Below are positions 34,804 through 37,962 of a stretch of DNA of 37,962 nucleotides, piece by piece (position 1 is the stretch's first letter; every line of letters begins with the position of its first letter). The DNA is taken from contig JAOASF010000116.1 in the NCBI GenBank assembly GCA_025210175.1, positions 1 through 37,962 of the forward strand, read 5' to 3'. This DNA is from Crocinitomicaceae bacterium. Its GTDB lineage: Bacteria; Bacteroidota; Bacteroidia; Flavobacteriales_D; Crocinitomicaceae. The notes beneath the pieces are model-generated. The model was not told the origin of the DNA, ran no database searches, and saw only the letters and a program-made list of their open reading frames with translations. Position numbers and translations under genes: made by a program.

Positions 34804-34826
34804 TTATTTTTAATTATTCTAAATAA
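34804..34826 (-). promoter_or_regulatory. Imperfect 11-1-11 palindrome over the heme operon start site
   Basis: On the plus strand TTATTTTTAAT (34804-34814), one T, and ATTCTAAATAA (34816-34826). Nine of the eleven positions pair. It lies between the -7 element and the start codon of the first heme gene and covers the inferred transcription start, the place for a repressor. The half-site TTATTTAGAAT is AT-rich like iron-regulator (Fur/DtxR-type) sites, but the regulator is not identified. Confidence 0.5.
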
Positions 34827-34832
34827 ACATTG

Positions 34833-34860
34833 CAAAAGTATACGCAGGTCAAAACCTCAA
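34833..34860 (-). promoter_or_regulatory. Bacteroidota-type promoter of the heme operon
   Basis: Read on the minus strand: TTG (34860-34858), a 17-base spacer, and TACTTTTG (34840-34833), a perfect match to the -7 consensus TAnnTTTG. The first start codon is 34 bases downstream of the -7 element. It is the best promoter in the window and the only one found for the nine-gene operon. Confidence 0.75.
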
Positions 34861-35031
34861 CAATACCCTAAATGAGGGATTGAGATTTCACAGCTCTGAA
34901 AAAAATCAAAAAACCAACCAAACAACCAGCTGATTTACAGCTAAATAACGACAAAACCAACGAATCAAGTTTTCCACCAAAAAGCGGCACTTATGGTCAT
35001 AAATACCGTGAAAAGGGTACGGGAAGAATGC

Positions 35032-35170
35032 TGATTACAGATTGACAGATTACAGATTAGCAGATTTTCAGATTACAGATTAGCAGATTGACAAATTGCA
35101 GATTTATAACATAATTACTGATGGTCAGATTGCAGATTACAAATTGACAGATTGGAAGGTCAAAGATTAA
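35032..35170 (+). repeat. AGATTAC/AGATTGAC degenerate tandem array
   Basis: Units of 7 to 8 bases: AGATTAC, AGATTGAC, AGATTAGC, AGATTTTC, AAATTGC, with a small break near 35105-35125. It is the same family as the array at 22898-22972, so this family stands on both sides of the heme operon. Confidence 0.8.
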
Positions 35171-35200
35171 CATATTGAATTTATCCTTCATGGACTTTTG

Positions 35201-35339
35201 GTTTCTCCCTCTGGAGGGAGATTAAGAGGGAGGTTCAATTTCAAACCACTTTCCATTCACGTCCTAAATCCTGACTCCTGAGGTCCTATATCCAAAATTT
35301 CATAATCTACAATTTGTAATCTTCCAATCTGGAATTCAT
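35201..35339 (+). repeat. Dispersed ~130-base repeat, copy B
   Basis: Same orientation and order of blocks as 21641-21770. It begins with a perfect hairpin-like CTCCCTCTGGAGGGAG (35206-35221), then AGGTTCAATTTCAA, CCTAAATCCTGACTCC, AGGTCCT and GGAATTCA, ending next to the icd promoter. Confidence 0.75.
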
Positions 35340-35348
35340 AACTATTAG

Positions 35349-37643
<2,295 letters not shown>

Positions 37644-37663
37644 GCCAACAAAATAGATTTTTC

Positions 37664-37693
37664 AAAAGGCAGTTTCACTCGAAGCTGCCTTTT
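37664..37693 (+). terminator. Intrinsic terminator of icd
   Basis: AAAAGGCAG (37664-37672) pairs with CTGCCTTTT (37685-37693), and the stem continues inward through a G-T pair and three further pairs to a four-base ACTC loop. A T-rich tail (TTTTATTTTA) follows. It begins 21 bases after the icd stop. Confidence 0.9.
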
Positions 37694-37719
37694 ATTTTAC
37701 CCAATAATTCGACCTTGAA

Positions 37720-37748
37720 AAGGAGCGTAGTGTTTGAGGCGATTGCTA
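37720..37748 (+). repeat. 29-base direct repeat, first copy
   Basis: AAGGAGCGTAGTGTTTGAGG then CGATTGCTA. It recurs at 37934-37962, the last bases of the window, with one mismatch (GAGGCG versus GAGACG); both copies follow a purine-rich stretch. The 319 bases after icd hold these repeats and no gene. Confidence 0.8.
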
Positions 37749-37818
37749 AATCGGCGAGTTTTAGCGAGTGACCAGAATGTTTCGCTACCTTACGAGGACA
37801 CTTTTCGAAGCCTTGACC

Positions 37819-37864
37819 TACTTTTTGGGTACTTCTTTCTTGTGTCAAGACAACCAAAAAAGTA
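37819..37864. repeat. Inverted repeat TACTTTTTGG / CCAAAAAAGTA
   Basis: Arms at 37819-37828 and 37854-37864 pair with one bulged A, around a 25-base loop. Similar GTACTTTTTTGG inverted sequences are frequent in Flavobacteriales intergenic DNA. Confidence 0.55.
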
Positions 37865-37933
37865 CTGCCAACTAGTTCACTTAAAATTTTGGCCTTGAAA
37901 AGTACCACAAGTTTTGACGAATAAATGAAGGGT

Positions 37934-37962
37934 AAGGAGCGTAGTGTTTGAGACGATTGCTA
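37934..37962 (+). repeat. 29-base direct repeat, second copy (at window edge)
   Basis: Matches 37720-37748 at 28 of 29 positions with a 214-base offset. The repeat unit probably continues past the window. Confidence 0.8.

Overview
The window most likely comes from a chromosome of a Bacteroidota bacterium, probably Flavobacteriales. The grounds are type IX secretion C-terminal sorting domains, three HmuY-type heme-binding proteins, a TAnnTTTG-type promoter, a monomeric NADP isocitrate dehydrogenase, and non-coding repeats of the kind scattered through Flavobacteriales intergenic DNA (CTTTGCG runs, AGTCAAA heptamers, AGATTGAC arrays). The genus cannot be told from the sequence.

Region 1 (1-20205) is a surface polysaccharide (O-antigen or capsule) cluster of the ABC-transporter type. 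It opens with the 3' part of a Wzm-like permease and a Wzt-like ATPase with a long C-terminal domain. Next comes a three-gene set: DegT/VioA-WecE-like aminotransferase, NeuD/PglD-like acetyltransferase and WecF-like GT56 transferase, which together suggest synthesis and transfer of a 4-acetamido-4,6-dideoxyhexose. About nine further glycosyltransferases (GT2, GT4, GT-C) follow, with a methyltransferase, two AsnB-type amidotransferases and one reverse-strand sulfotransferase. Most genes overlap by 1 to 22 bases. No Wzx or Wzy candidate is visible, which fits ABC export. One GT4 gene (17942-19159) is cut by an in-frame TGA.

Region 2 (20206-23309) holds a HigBA/RelE-type toxin-antitoxin locus whose toxin is also cut by an in-frame TGA while the antitoxin and a perfect palindromic operator remain. 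It continues with an rdgB-like house-cleaning gene and a membrane-anchored thioredoxin-fold protein whose C-terminus runs into a repeat array. It ends in a mosaic of intergenic repeats.

Region 3 (23310-34860, minus strand) is one tightly packed operon of nine genes for heme/iron acquisition. In order of transcription: HmuY-like protein with PKD and sorting domains, a second HmuY-like protein with a sorting domain, a DUF6607-like periplasmic protein, a TonB-dependent receptor, an HmuY lipoprotein, a 38-residue membrane protein, a periplasmic ankyrin protein, a DUF2271-like protein, and a PepSY/flavodoxin/flavin reductase. A near-consensus Bacteroidota promoter with an 11-1-11 imperfect palindrome over the inferred start site lies upstream. 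The set can be read as a relay: secreted capture, surface capture, outer-membrane import, then periplasmic or inner-membrane reduction.

Region 4 (34861-37962) has repeat-rich non-coding DNA, the icd gene with a strong intrinsic terminator, and a repeat-bearing tail that runs off the window. A ~130-base repeat occurs in direct orientation on both sides of the heme operon (21641-21770 and 35201-35339).
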